A stretch of DNA of 16,528 nt from Methylovulum sp. (lineage in GTDB: Bacteria; Pseudomonadota; Gammaproteobacteria; Methylococcales; Methylomonadaceae), in NCBI GenBank assembly GCA_028713595.1, contig JAQTNZ010000001.1:23616-40143 (forward strand), given 5' to 3'. How positions within the stretch are numbered: position 1 is the stretch's first letter; the number at the start of each line of letters is the position of its first letter. The notes beneath the pieces are model-generated. The model made no database searches. It was not told the origin of the DNA and saw only the letters and a program-made list of their open reading frames with translations. The position numbers and the translations under genes were made by a program. Shown here one piece after another: positions 6,501 through 13,230 of this stretch.

Positions 6501-6539
6501 AGTATAACCAAACGCCCACAATGAAACTATTAACTATTA
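6501..6539 (-). promoter_or_regulatory. Candidate activator-dependent (Mor-type) middle promoter
   Basis: On the minus strand TATACT (6501-6506) matches the sigma-70 -10 box at 5 of 6 positions but has no recognisable -35. Nineteen bases upstream lies a perfect tandem repeat of TAATAGT (6526-6539), about -33 to -46 from the expected start. In Mu, Mor binds upstream of Pm in this same position, replacing -35 contacts. It lies just beyond mor and would drive the secreted protein and RTX genes. Confidence 0.45.
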
Positions 6540-6560
6540 CCTTTTTAGGTTTTCTTACAA

Positions 6561-6587
6561 CCCATCCGCGCCCAAAACGCGGATGGG
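6561..6587. repeat. Perfect 10-bp hairpin after mor
   Basis: Arms CCCATCCGCG and CGCGGATGGG around a 7-nt loop (CCCAAAA); outer ACAAC/GTTGT segments could extend it. There is no T-tract on either strand. It lies 25 nt past the mor stop and may stabilise the 3' end of the early transcript or act with Rho. Confidence 0.6.
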
Positions 6588-6611
6588 GCCGGTTGTGGTT
6601 CATGTCCCCTC

Positions 6612-7028
6612 TTAGGGGGTGGTCAAAAAATCATCAAACAGGTCAAGGTTGTCGGACACCCTCACGCCGCCCAGGCGGGCGCGGATGCGGCGGATGGTGC
6701 GTTCGGTGGTGCGGTATTTACGCGCCAACTCGCAGTCAGTCAGCAGCTCCGATTCGGCTAGGATGTGTTGGTCTTTCAGCGTCCGCACCGCCCTTTTGCA
6801 CAGGGGGATGTCCAGATAGGTGTCGCCGGCATAGCTGCACAGTTTGGCAAACGCCACGGTGCCGACCACTTCGGCGACCGGATGGCCTTGGCGGCTTTTT
6901 TTGGGTATCCAGATGGCGGTGCCGCCGTAGGACTCGACTAATGTTAAGGTTTCGGTCAGGCCGATCAGGTCGATCAGCAGCAAGATGCTGGCGGGGAGCA
7001 GGTCGGCAAGGCCGTCGTCAATGGTCAT
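6612..7028 (-). CDS. mor: Mor-type transcriptional activator (Mor/C family)
   Basis: This 138-aa protein resembles Mu Mor (129 aa). An N-terminal helical dimerisation region (about 8-35, LADLLPASILLLIDLIGLTE), a strand segment around the GG turn (ESYGGTAIWIPK, 32-43) and a C-terminal helix-turn-helix (about 95-117, LLTDCELARKYRTTERTIRR) match the family. Mor binds upstream of the middle promoter and recruits RNA polymerase. It is the last gene of the early operon, coupled to the upstream gene by an ATGA overlap with GGGGGA as ribosome-binding site. No separate C gene is seen in the window, so Mor may control both middle and late units. Confidence 0.9.
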   Translation of the reverse strand: MTIDDGLADLLPASILLLIDLIGLTETLTLVESYGGTAIWIPKKSRQGHPVAEVVGTVAFAKLCSYAGDTYLDIPLCKRAVRTLKDQHILAESELLTDCELARKYRTTERTIRRIRARLGGVRVSDNLDLFDDFLTTP

Positions 7029-7600
7029 TGTTCCCCCTTAGGTTTTCGGGCGGCCTTGATGGCCTGTTCAAGTTTTGCAATTTGCGGCAACAACGCTTCG
7101 TCCCTGCTTTGTTCGTGCAGTTTTTTAATGCCCAGCAACTGGTTGGTTAAGCGGTTTATCACCAAGTTTTTCTCGTTGTTGGCAACGGTCTTGGTTGGGG
7201 TAAAGTCCAAGTAGCGTTTTTCATACAGCCAGCCTTCGGCCATTTTCCGCACTTGCCCAGGTATCAGTTCGCGTTTGGCTTCGGCGCTGGCCGCGTCAAT
7301 GATTTGCTGGTAGTCAGCATCGCTTAAATCACCCAGTTGGCTCCAACGCATCGCCGCATTCTCACGACCTTTTTTGTGGGCAAAGGCCACCCAAAAACCG
7401 TCAAACCAGCGCCGTTGCCTATCGCCCAATTCGCGGTACCAGTCTTTCCCGCCACGCGGTTCGTGGGGCTTGTCATCGCCGTACCCCACGTTGGTCAACC
7501 ATTGCCACAGGTCTTCGGCATACGCCAAGGCGGCGGCGCGTTTGTCAACCGTTGGCAAGGAACGGGCAATCACGGACTGGACAAAGCGTTTTTTGCTCAT
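7025..7600 (-). CDS. Phage protein with a replication-protein-like C-terminal motif
   Basis: This 191-aa protein has a central segment (about residues 65-130) with the pattern FDGFWVAFAHKKGRENAAMR ... IPGQVRKMAEGWLYEKRYLDF. Many phage replication and DnaT-like proteins share this layout: an aromatic 'FW..Y..K.g...A...W' helix, a run of helices, then 'IP....WL...rW.D'. The C-terminal 40 residues are a charged helix, possibly a coiled coil. It may interact with replication proteins, but the exact role is unknown. One GTTGGCAAC palindrome copy (7178-7186) lies inside. Start ATG 7600 follows the upstream stop at 7601 without a gap. Confidence 0.6.
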   Translation of the reverse strand: MSKKRFVQSVIARSLPTVDKRAAALAYAEDLWQWLTNVGYGDDKPHEPRGGKDWYRELGDRQRRWFDGFWVAFAHKKGRENAAMRWSQLGDLSDADYQQIIDAASAEAKRELIPGQVRKMAEGWLYEKRYLDFTPTKTVANNEKNLVINRLTNQLLGIKKLHEQSRDEALLPQIAKLEQAIKAARKPKGEQ

Positions 7601-7882
7601 TTACCCCCCGTTGGCCTTAGCCACCTGCGCTATTCTTGCCAGCTCAAACGCTTCTTCTGCCGAACCGCATAAACGGCTTTCCATCAGGCTATCAGGGCAA
7701 TAGTGCTTGAGGGATTCACAGAGCAGGGCGGTGCGTTCGGCATTAGCCACCACGGCGTGGATGCCGTCCTGCCAAATCTGCCCAAATAACGCCCCGCCGT
7801 TTTCCAGCTGTGCAAATAACGGTTTCAGTTGCGCCAATTGTTCACCCGTCAACGGGATAAGCACATTTTTAAGCCCACTCAT
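7601..7882 (-). CDS. Hypothetical protein after gemA
   Basis: This 93-aa helical, soluble protein (MSGLKNVLIPLTGEQLAQLK at the start) is not one I recognise. Start ATG 7882 overlaps the gemA stop as ATGA, with AGGTGG upstream. No motif, signal or membrane segment is visible. Position between gemA and mor in the coupled early operon suggests an accessory early function. Confidence 0.7.
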   Translation of the reverse strand: MSGLKNVLIPLTGEQLAQLKPLFAQLENGGALFGQIWQDGIHAVVANAERTALLCESLKHYCPDSLMESRLCGSAEEAFELARIAQVAKANGG

Positions 7883-8319
7883 TTCGCCACCTGCTTTTGT
7901 TTGTTGACCAAGGCGGTCGTGATGCCGATCAGCTCCCGACCGCTACAAAATTCCAACGCTTGTTTTTTGTACATCTGTTGGGCAATGGCGGCGGCATATT
8001 CCCACGATAGCTGCATGTCCGCCAGCAACGCCCCGATTTTTTGCAGTTGCTTGGCCTTGGCGGCTTGGCTGTCCAAATTGTGCGGTTTTTTGCCGGCCCG
8101 TTGCGGGGCGGTAAATTCCGCCCCCAAGCCTTTTAGGTGTTTTATAACCGCATCAAAGCCTTGCACGGTCAGGTCTTTGCTGCTTTTCGCCTTGCCCACA
8201 TCTTGCAAAATATTCCGGTAATGAGTCTCTGACAAACCCAGTTGGGTTTTGGCAATATGGATTTTGCTGATGGCGGCTTTGCGGTGGGTCTCGCTCATAC
8301 GGCTATAAGGTTTCGGCAT
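7879..8319 (-). CDS. gemA: GemA-like regulatory protein (DUF1018, Mu gp16)
   Basis: This 146-aa protein has the family signature: an N-terminal KAAISKIHIAKTQLGLSETH segment with 'YRNIL' (about residues 11-36), a lysine- and glycine-rich middle (GLGAEFTAPQR) and a helical C-terminal part. Mu GemA modulates host gene expression and DNA supercoiling during the lytic cycle. ATG 8319 is chosen: GAGGGGG lies 6 nt upstream, and the gene then overlaps the upstream stop by 17 nt. Confidence 0.88.
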   Translation of the reverse strand: MPKPYSRMSETHRKAAISKIHIAKTQLGLSETHYRNILQDVGKAKSSKDLTVQGFDAVIKHLKGLGAEFTAPQRAGKKPHNLDSQAAKAKQLQKIGALLADMQLSWEYAAAIAQQMYKKQALEFCSGRELIGITTALVNKQKQVAK

Positions 8320-8779
8320 TATCAACCCCCTCTTTGGCTTTCAGTTTTTGCCGATACGTTTCAAAATCTAGCACCGTTACGCTTTCACAGGTTTTTTTGA
8401 TCTTACTGACAAACCGGCTAGGAGAGCTAAACCAAGAAGACGTAAAATAGTTCTTTTTATAAAGCCCCAATTCTTTGCATTTTTTCTTGCCGTAGATTTT
8501 TTCAGCTCTTTTTATGTTAGCTGGGTCTCGCTTAACTAATTGGAAACAATAAAATTTCCGAGGGATTTCATCAAGTGAGGACTCTTCCCCTTCTTTGAAA
8601 TGTTTTATGTGAATGCCTTTTGCCCAACCATCGACATAAAGCACAATTACCAATTTACGTTTGTTCTGTGTGACCTGTGCGAGGACTAAATAACCATCGC
8701 ATTCAAGATAGACACTCCCGAAAGTGCCTGACAATTTGTCTCGAATATCATCCCATTGTTCTTTGGTCAGTTTCGGCAT
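8303..8779 (-). CDS. Hypothetical phage protein, AT-rich
   Basis: This 158-aa basic protein starts at ATG 8779 (MPKLTKEQWDDIRDKLSG), one base after the DUF2786 stop. The front half reads as beta strands (GSVYLECDGYLVLAQVTQNK) and the back half as lysine-rich helices (KIYGKKKCKELGLYKK). Proteins of this general layout occur in Mu-like phages but I know no function. Compared with flanking genes the DNA is clearly richer in A+T and less biased to C/G at third positions, suggesting later acquisition. Confidence 0.72.
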   Translation of the reverse strand: MPKLTKEQWDDIRDKLSGTFGSVYLECDGYLVLAQVTQNKRKLVIVLYVDGWAKGIHIKHFKEGEESSLDEIPRKFYCFQLVKRDPANIKRAEKIYGKKKCKELGLYKKNYFTSSWFSSPSRFVSKIKKTCESVTVLDFETYRQKLKAKEGVDNAETL

Positions 8780-8780
8780 A

Positions 8781-9485
8781 TCAACATACCTCCAACTGTT
8801 TGGCATTATTGGATTTCGCATCAACGCCATGATGTAACTGGGCTTTCTTGCCCGCCTCAAACCCAGCGGCCAAGTCATTATCTTTGCCGTGTGCCGTGGA
8901 TTTAGGATTAGGGCGGTTCTTTGTATAGCCGGAATTGCTGTAATTCTTTTCCATGTAGGCGGTGATGGCCTGATCGGCAATGGCGTTGGGCGCCATTGCC
9001 TCGACCTTTTCATACACCGCCCAAGCCCAGGCCTCGCAAAACCTTACAGCACGGGCGCGTCTGTTTTCGGGCTTACAGCGGTTCAGTTTGGTTTTGACGT
9101 AGTCGGCACGGTCGCGTTTGAGTTGTTTCAATAAGACGACAAACGCATAGGCCGCTAGCTCCGGGCTAACATCGACACCGATAAAACCCCATTCCCCCCG
9201 CTGGCGTGAAAGCCTACCCACCCGAAATATCGCCTTACATCCAAACGCTTTGGAAACCGTTTGCACCAACCCGTTTTCCCATTGGGTAGGCCTGTCTGTG
9301 ACCGTGGCCTTTTGCATCACTTTTTTAACCTCCGATGCCTGCACATCGGTTAATGTCAGGTTATGTGCCGCCATCAAGGCTTGGGCTTGCCTTAATGCCG
9401 TGGCCGCTTCGTTGGCGTTGCTGCTGGCCGCCAAACGTAAGCATTTTTTAATTTTGTCCAATGCCTTGTCTTGTGCAATTTTCAT
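8781..9485 (-). CDS. DUF2786 domain protein
   Basis: This 234-aa protein has an N-terminal DUF2786 domain (about residues 5-45: DKIKKCLRLAASSNANEAAT, then ALMAAHNL), followed by a larger conserved domain with FIGVDVSPELAAYAFVVLL near 100-120 and a basic C-terminus. DUF2786 proteins are common in early regions of Mu-like phages; their role is not established. The start is set at ATG 9485, overlapping the DUF3164 stop (TGATG); a GTG at 9488 is possible. Confidence 0.85.
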   Translation of the reverse strand: MKIAQDKALDKIKKCLRLAASSNANEAATALRQAQALMAAHNLTLTDVQASEVKKVMQKATVTDRPTQWENGLVQTVSKAFGCKAIFRVGRLSRQRGEWGFIGVDVSPELAAYAFVVLLKQLKRDRADYVKTKLNRCKPENRRARAVRFCEAWAWAVYEKVEAMAPNAIADQAITAYMEKNYSNSGYTKNRPNPKSTAHGKDNDLAAGFEAGKKAQLHHGVDAKSNNAKQLEVC

Positions 9486-10096
9486 CACAACCCCGCAATA
9501 TCCAAAGAAATCTGCTCATACTTATTAGTATCGTTAACCCGCCGATACAAACGCAGATACCGCTTGCTTTTGTTGGGCTGGATAGAATCCTTAAGCGCGG
9601 CCATCGCCTGTCCCCACTCGGCATCATCAATTTTCAGTTGCAGTAGCCCCAAAACCCGCGCCGTGTTGATGTTGCCCGACTTATCGGTGCGGAAAGCATG
9701 TTCAACCAAGGCCTTCAAATTATCGTTACTGTTGGCCGTCCAGCGATGGATGCAGTTGTCGATCAGTTGCTTGGCGATGTGCAGTTTTTCATCCAGGATG
9801 ATGCTGGTGTCAGCCGCCACCAGCACTTTGTATTGGCCGTCGTAAGAGGACAGCGACAAGTTACCTTTTTCGCCACCGATTTTTGTATCATATTGGTCGG
9901 CGGAAATGCCCATAAACGCCGACACGTCAGCAAAAGCCAGCTCCTTAAATTCGACCATCAGCTTTTGCAGTTCCAAGGCGCTGCACACGATTTTTTTAAC
10001 CGTCTCATCCCGCAACAAATCCAAATCCTTCACCATTGATTTAGGCACCAAGTGGCCTTGGGCGTTGGTCATGTACTCCGTTTGCTTTTCACTCAT
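9485..10096 (-). CDS. DUF3164 family protein
   Basis: This 203-aa protein fits DUF3164, a conserved early gene of Mu-like phages. It begins with a short leader containing the NAQGHLVPKSMVKDLDLLRD pattern (about 10-30), then a helical region and an LSLSSYDGQYKVLVAADTSI strand pair (about 78-98), and ends in a helix-rich part (AFRTDKSGNINTARVLGLLQ). Function is unknown; some databases label relatives as sulfate transporters, which the soluble sequence does not support. ATG 10096 is chosen over an upstream TTG because it is preceded by GAGG and overlaps the previous stop by 8 nt. Confidence 0.85.
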   Translation of the reverse strand: MSEKQTEYMTNAQGHLVPKSMVKDLDLLRDETVKKIVCSALELQKLMVEFKELAFADVSAFMGISADQYDTKIGGEKGNLSLSSYDGQYKVLVAADTSIILDEKLHIAKQLIDNCIHRWTANSNDNLKALVEHAFRTDKSGNINTARVLGLLQLKIDDAEWGQAMAALKDSIQPNKSKRYLRLYRRVNDTNKYEQISLDIAGL

Positions 10097-10229
10097 CAGT
10101 ATCACCCTCAATCTGTTTCAATTCTTTACGCAGGGCGAAGGCCGCCCAACCATACAATCCCGCTAACATAGCGGCTATTACCAGCATAGCCACCACCACG
10201 CACTGCACCCCAAAATCAGTCACGCTCAC
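10089..10229 (-). CDS. Small single-pass membrane protein
   Basis: This 46-aa ORF uses GTG 10229, overlapping the previous stop as GTGA, with GGGGG five bases upstream. The product has one transmembrane helix (about residues 9-31, VQCVVVAMLVIAAMLAGLYG) and a charged C-terminal tail (LRKELKQIEGDTDE) probably facing the cytoplasm. No family is recognised. A membrane protein in the early operon could act in host takeover or superinfection exclusion; that is a guess from topology. Confidence 0.65.
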   Translation of the reverse strand: MSVTDFGVQCVVVAMLVIAAMLAGLYGWAAFALRKELKQIEGDTDE

Positions 10230-10387
10230 AACATCCCCCGTTTTGCCAAGGCCTTGGCCTGTTTGCGGTTTTGCCGTTCCAAATACGCCCAAATTAACCA
10301 TGCCAACCAACCTTCAAACCGTTCCTCAACCGATTGCCAAAACAAACGCCGTTCGGTGGCCTGTAATAACTCGCTTTTACGTTTCAT
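10226..10387 (-). CDS. Small basic hypothetical protein
   Basis: This 53-aa ORF (start MKRKSELLQATERR) is coupled on both sides: its ATG overlaps the upstream stop as ATGA and its stop overlaps the next GTG. The product is Arg/Lys-rich with a Trp-rich middle (GWLAWLIWAY, about 27-36) and reads as one long amphipathic helix. The function is unknown. Confidence 0.62.
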   Translation of the reverse strand: MKRKSELLQATERRLFWQSVEERFEGWLAWLIWAYLERQNRKQAKALAKRGML

Positions 10388-10662
10388 ACCGCCTCGCTCC
10401 AAAAAATATCACACCCACAAATGGTGGCGGACTTGCGGACGCTGCGGGTCAGACCGTCATGGGCTTGACCGACCGACACGCCATGCAGCGCCCGGACACT
10501 GGGGCATTGCGCCACTTCAATCACCGTTTTCCCCGCCGACAAATCAATGGACATCACGTCAATGCCCAGCCCCGACAAGGTCTGTATCGCCATGCACACC
10601 AAATTGGTACGGCGGCGCATGACCTGCATGTCGGGATACCGCCTGTTTTTCTTCGTTCTCAT
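10384..10662 (-). CDS. Hypothetical protein
   Basis: This 92-aa basic protein starts at ATG 10662 in an ATGA overlap with the upstream stop, preceded by AAGGG. It has a basic N-terminus (MRTKKNRRYPDMQVMRRR) and a middle that reads as alternating strands and helices (GIDVMSIDLSAGKTVIEVA). Four cysteines, two in ICGCD near the end, are of unclear role. I do not recognise the family. Confidence 0.65.
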   Translation of the reverse strand: MRTKKNRRYPDMQVMRRRTNLVCMAIQTLSGLGIDVMSIDLSAGKTVIEVAQCPSVRALHGVSVGQAHDGLTRSVRKSATICGCDIFWSEAV

Positions 10663-10838
10663 AAGAACCCTTTGCTGATAAAATGCTGGGCCATACCCAG
10701 GTCTAATTGGTGCGGCACAATGCCCCGCAAATGCGGCTTTAATTTGATTTGCAGCGGTTCAAGGCCGCGAAGCCCCTGAAATTGGGGCTTTAACCGGATT
10801 TGTATTTCTAAGTCTGGTATCTGTTCGGCATCAATCAT
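10659..10838 (-). CDS. Small hypothetical protein with an internal tandem duplication
   Basis: This 59-aa protein starts at ATG 10838, overlapping the upstream stop by 8 nt, with GGGG six bases ahead. Its middle is a duplicated unit: EIQIRLKPQFQGL (about 11-23) and LQIKLKPHLRGI (about 29-40), each a short strand followed by a basic turn. The function is unknown. The longer reading from 11000 overlaps the helix-turn-helix gene in another frame and is unlikely. Confidence 0.6.
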   Translation of the reverse strand: MIDAEQIPDLEIQIRLKPQFQGLRGLEPLQIKLKPHLRGIVPHQLDLGMAQHFISKGFL

Positions 10839-11157
10839 GGCGTACCCCTTTGTGTGGGCAAGTTTGGCAAGCGTCCCACCAGTCTTGTTTCGATTTGCCG
10901 CCGAAAGGGCGCGGCCCCGATGAACGGTTAAAACAATCCGCCCGCTCAAGCTCGCGATCGACGTAAGGGCAATGCACAACATCAATAAAAACTTCGGCAA
11001 AGCGTTTCAGCACATGGGCAGGGTTAGGATAACGGCCCGTGCAAATCATGCGGATCGTGCTACCGTTTTTTACGCCCAAGACATTCGCCAAGGCCGTTGT
11101 GCCAATCTCATCCCGCTTTTGCTTAAAAAGCGTTAAAACATCATCAGAATCACTCAT
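10831..11157 (-). CDS. Helix-turn-helix protein with a cysteine-rich C-terminus
   Basis: This 108-aa protein has an N-terminal DNA-binding helix-turn-helix (about residues 18-50, GTTALANVLGVKNGSTIRMI) in the style of the lambda-repressor fold. The C-terminal half has cysteines at VHCPY, ADCFN and DACQTCPHK, which could bind a metal. Similar proteins follow the MuB-like gene in many Mu-like phages. Start ATG 11157 overlaps the previous stop (ATGA). Confidence 0.75.
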   Translation of the reverse strand: MSDSDDVLTLFKQKRDEIGTTALANVLGVKNGSTIRMICTGRYPNPAHVLKRFAEVFIDVVHCPYVDRELERADCFNRSSGPRPFGGKSKQDWWDACQTCPHKGVRHD

Positions 11158-11522
11158 AAATCACCCGCTTTATCAGATTGCAGCGGTAAGGTATTGCTAC
11201 TGTTGGGGTCATAGATGAACCCTTTCGACTTTTGCACCACCGGAGCCTTAGGCCCCAAATCCCTCACAAGCCGATATTCATAACTACCATTGCTTGTCAG
11301 CTTTCCATCCTTGATAAGCACCCGTTCAAACAACCCCGCTTTTGCAAGGTCATTTAGCCAGCGGCGCAAATTCGTCGTTGATTTCCCTTCGCTGCCATCG
11401 CAAATGGATGCCTGGATTTCGCAAATCGTCATGTTTTTGTTTTTGCGCAATACCCACCACGCTTTATTTCGTAAACCCACCGCCTTGGTGCGGACGACAG
11501 GCCGTCGTTTAACTGCCTGCAC
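11154..11522 (-). CDS. Winged-helix DNA-binding protein
   Basis: This 122-aa protein starts at GTG 11522 in a TAGTG overlap with the MuB-like stop; GGAGG six bases upstream supports this non-ATG start. Residues about 16-85 read as a winged helix: helix 1 (RNKAWWVLRKNK), MTICEIQASICDG, a recognition helix (TTNLRRWLNDLAKAGLFER) and a wing ending in YEYRLVRDLG. The tail is unstructured. Probably an early regulatory protein. Confidence 0.75.
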   Translation of the reverse strand: MQAVKRRPVVRTKAVGLRNKAWWVLRKNKNMTICEIQASICDGSEGKSTTNLRRWLNDLAKAGLFERVLIKDGKLTSNGSYEYRLVRDLGPKAPVVQKSKGFIYDPNSSNTLPLQSDKAGDL

Positions 11523-12253
11523 TATTTCCCTCCTTTCCTTAAGCTCCGCATTGCGTCTTCACACAAGACGACCCCTTTAATGTCGGCGGCGGTCAGCTTG
11601 GTTTTTCTGTCATGCGCCGCCACGACTTCAAGCGTCCGGCAAGCGCTGCTCAACAAGCGGTACCGACCCCGTGACTCGGTAAAGGCTTGTGCAATGACGG
11701 CATTATCAATCTCGACATCGCACAGTTCTTTTAAATAAAGTGCGGTATCTTCCAAGGTGGCGGGTTTAAATTCGACCAATGCCGATATGCGGGTGGCAAT
11801 GTGCGCTAACTTATGCTCGGCAAAACGGTGGCGCTCAGACGTATGGCACACCAAGATCAATAAGGCCCCGCATGGCTCGGCCACACGGCGCAGGTATTCG
11901 ATCACCGCCGCTTTCCGGTCGAGTCCATGCTGGGCTTCATCCAAAATAATCGCGTGGCCGCGTTGCGCCATCGCCTCGCTGATAGCTTTTTGCTGTTCAA
12001 AGCTATGCAAACCACCGACACCCAACTCGTATGCCAGCAAATCCTTGATATATTTCAGCGTCATCCCTGGCATACCTTCGATGTAAATGGCATTGCGGTC
12101 TGCCCCGAAAAAATCCACGCAGCGGCTTTTCCCTGTCCCTGGATCGCCCGCCAACAGCACTGCGCGGGCTTCCCGTGCGGCACCGGATTCGACTTTGGCA
12201 ACCGCTGCCATAAAGGCGGCATGGTTGCTGGTTTTTACATAATGGTTTTTCAT
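11522..12253 (-). CDS. MuB-like AAA+ ATPase, transposition target-DNA activator
   Basis: This 243-aa protein has Walker A at 36-43 (GDPGTGKS), Walker B at 101-106 (AIILDE), a sensor-like segment LVCHTSE (134-140) and an arginine-finger candidate R155 (HIATR). MuB binds target DNA in an ATP-dependent filament, delivers it to the MuA transpososome and gives target immunity. It is about 70 residues shorter than MuB (312 aa): the ATPase domain starts almost at once, so the N-terminal DNA-binding domain of MuB is missing. Positive region about 199-215 (SRGRYRLLSSACRTLE) could serve DNA contact. AAGGA precedes ATG 12253. Confidence 0.87.
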   Translation of the reverse strand: MKNHYVKTSNHAAFMAAVAKVESGAAREARAVLLAGDPGTGKSRCVDFFGADRNAIYIEGMPGMTLKYIKDLLAYELGVGGLHSFEQQKAISEAMAQRGHAIILDEAQHGLDRKAAVIEYLRRVAEPCGALLILVCHTSERHRFAEHKLAHIATRISALVEFKPATLEDTALYLKELCDVEIDNAVIAQAFTESRGRYRLLSSACRTLEVVAAHDRKTKLTAADIKGVVLCEDAMRSLRKGGK

Positions 12254-12292
12254 GGGTATAATTCCTTACTTCTTTGTTTGTTTGAAAACCGA

Positions 12293-12308
12293 CCGTGCTG
12301 TAACACGG
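12293..12308 (-). terminator. Weak hairpin between transposase cluster and MuB-like gene
   Basis: CCGTG and CACGG arms with a 6-nt loop, followed on the minus strand by TCGGTTTTC. Too weak for a full intrinsic terminator; it could lower expression of the MuB-like gene or just stabilise RNA. Confidence 0.3.
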
Positions 12309-12317
12309 CCAGTATGA

Positions 12318-12542
12318 TTAATGGGTTGGCAAATCAATGGGGCGGTTCTGTAAAACGGCCACTTTGACGCTTTCGCCATCTTGCTTTAAATGCCCGTCGA
12401 TGATTGTCGGCGGGCAAATCCGCTTCCAGACCCCACGGTCTTGCGATGTAAACTCCCGTTGATACCACTGTTTATTAGCGTTGCAGGCGATATGCACCCG
12501 TGTGCCATCGTCCTTAACGTATTTGTAGCCACACTTAATCAT
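12318..12542 (-). CDS. Hypothetical protein
   Basis: This 74-aa protein starts at ATG 12542 (MIKCGYKYVKDDGTRVHIAC), overlapping the upstream stop by 8 nt with AAGGCGG nearby. It reads as beta strands with three cysteines and aromatic residues (NKQWYQREFTSQDRGVWKRI). I do not recognise it. Confidence 0.65.
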   Translation of the reverse strand: MIKCGYKYVKDDGTRVHIACNANKQWYQREFTSQDRGVWKRICPPTIIDGHLKQDGESVKVAVLQNRPIDLPTH

Positions 12543-12762
12543 TGCCAGCCGCCTTAATGCTCCGATAGCCCTTATCGGTAAGTTTGATAATGTCATCGGG
12601 CAAGAAGCCGGATGCCTCAATCATTTCCCTAGGGTCTCCGTCATCGCCTAATTTCTGCATGACCCGTGTCGCCATTTCCAGCATCATCAATTGTCCGCCA
12701 GCCTCTAGCAGCACCGATTTGATGGTGATTCTCATAAGTGCGTGTAGGGTTTCAATGTGCAT
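12535..12762 (-). CDS. Hypothetical protein
   Basis: This 75-aa helical protein starts at ATG 12762 (MHIETLHALMRITIKSVLLE). GAGG lies 7 nt upstream, and the longer frame beyond it overlaps a better-supported small gene. The C-terminus (SGFLPDDIIKLTDKGYRSIK) resembles the end of a winged-helix or a short helical bundle, but no family can be named. Confidence 0.65.
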   Translation of the reverse strand: MHIETLHALMRITIKSVLLEAGGQLMMLEMATRVMQKLGDDGDPREMIEASGFLPDDIIKLTDKGYRSIKAAGND

Positions 12763-12781
12763 ACTCAATCCTCTTTTAAAA

Positions 12782-12937
12782 TCAGTTGCAGCCACATTCT
12801 TGTTCATAAGGGTCCATATCCGTTTCTTCACAGTCATGACAAACCCATACCGATTCCTCACCTTGGGTGGCGTATCTTGAGTATTTGCCCTTATCTTCAA
12901 GCCAAATACACCCACCTGTAATTTCTTGATAATTCAT
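12782..12937 (-). CDS. Small cysteine-rich protein, possible zinc binder
   Basis: This 51-aa ORF (MNYQEITGGCIWLEDKGKYS at the start) begins in a TGATG overlap with the stop of the gene upstream, with AAGG ahead. Cysteines at 10, 33, 36, 48 and 50 (VCHDCEE and ECGCN) could form a zinc knuckle. It is too short for many gene finders and lies in a frame different from the longer open frame at the same place. Function is unknown. Confidence 0.6.
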   Translation of the reverse strand: MNYQEITGGCIWLEDKGKYSRYATQGEESVWVCHDCEETDMDPYEQECGCN

Positions 12938-13230
12938 CACAGCCCTTCTTTTTTCAATTGCGCTTCGTAAGCAACCTGACGGGCTGTATAAGCCTGGGTT
13001 TTTGCATAATCAGCATGGCTAATCCAACGGGCGATAACGATTAGATTGCCCTCCAAATCCCCCACCCATACCTGTTCGCCCAAGTCCGTTTCATCCCAAA
13101 TCACCAACAAATCTTGGCCTTCATAAGCCATCAGCTTTTCAGAGAAAAACAGCTTGTAATTAGCCTCAACAGTGCAGCCTGCACACTTTTTTACGACTGG
13201 GTCTTTTACTTCCTTCACCTCAGCTACCAT
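12937..13230 (-). CDS. Stand-alone Mu transposase C-terminal-domain-like protein
   Basis: This 97-aa protein, starting at ATG 13230 (GGGAG 7 nt upstream, 11-nt overlap with the transposase stop), resembles the C-terminal beta-barrel of the transposase next to it. Its YEGQDLLVIWDETDLGEQVW and VGDLEGNLI align with WEGKEVVVSYDIMDYRQVW and VMDLQGALI in the transposase, and both continue into an Ala/Arg/Gln-rich helix. The front carries CxxC (KKCAGC). It has no catalytic domain. In MuA the corresponding region helps assemble the transpososome, so this could be an accessory or inhibitory partner. The homology is judged by eye. Confidence 0.7.
   Translation of the reverse strand: MVAEVKEVKDPVVKKCAGCTVEANYKLFFSEKLMAYEGQDLLVIWDETDLGEQVWVGDLEGNLIVIARWISHADYAKTQAYTARQVAYEAQLKKEGL

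Noticed and set aside
6561..6587. Intrinsic terminator for the early operon
   Set aside because: The hairpin is perfect but has no T-tract on either strand, so it is listed only as a hairpin.
8780..9013. N-terminal extension of the hypothetical gene at 8303
   Set aside because: It overlaps the well-supported DUF2786 gene in another frame; ATG 8779 sits directly after that gene's stop.
10839..11000. N-terminal extension of the 59-aa gene with a signal-peptide-like start
   Set aside because: The apparent hydrophobic leader is an out-of-frame reading of the helix-turn-helix gene; the coupled ATG at 10838 is better.
12763..12915. N-terminal extension of the gene at 12535
   Set aside because: It overlaps the coupled cysteine-rich ORF and lacks a good start, whereas ATG 12762 has GAGG 7 nt upstream.
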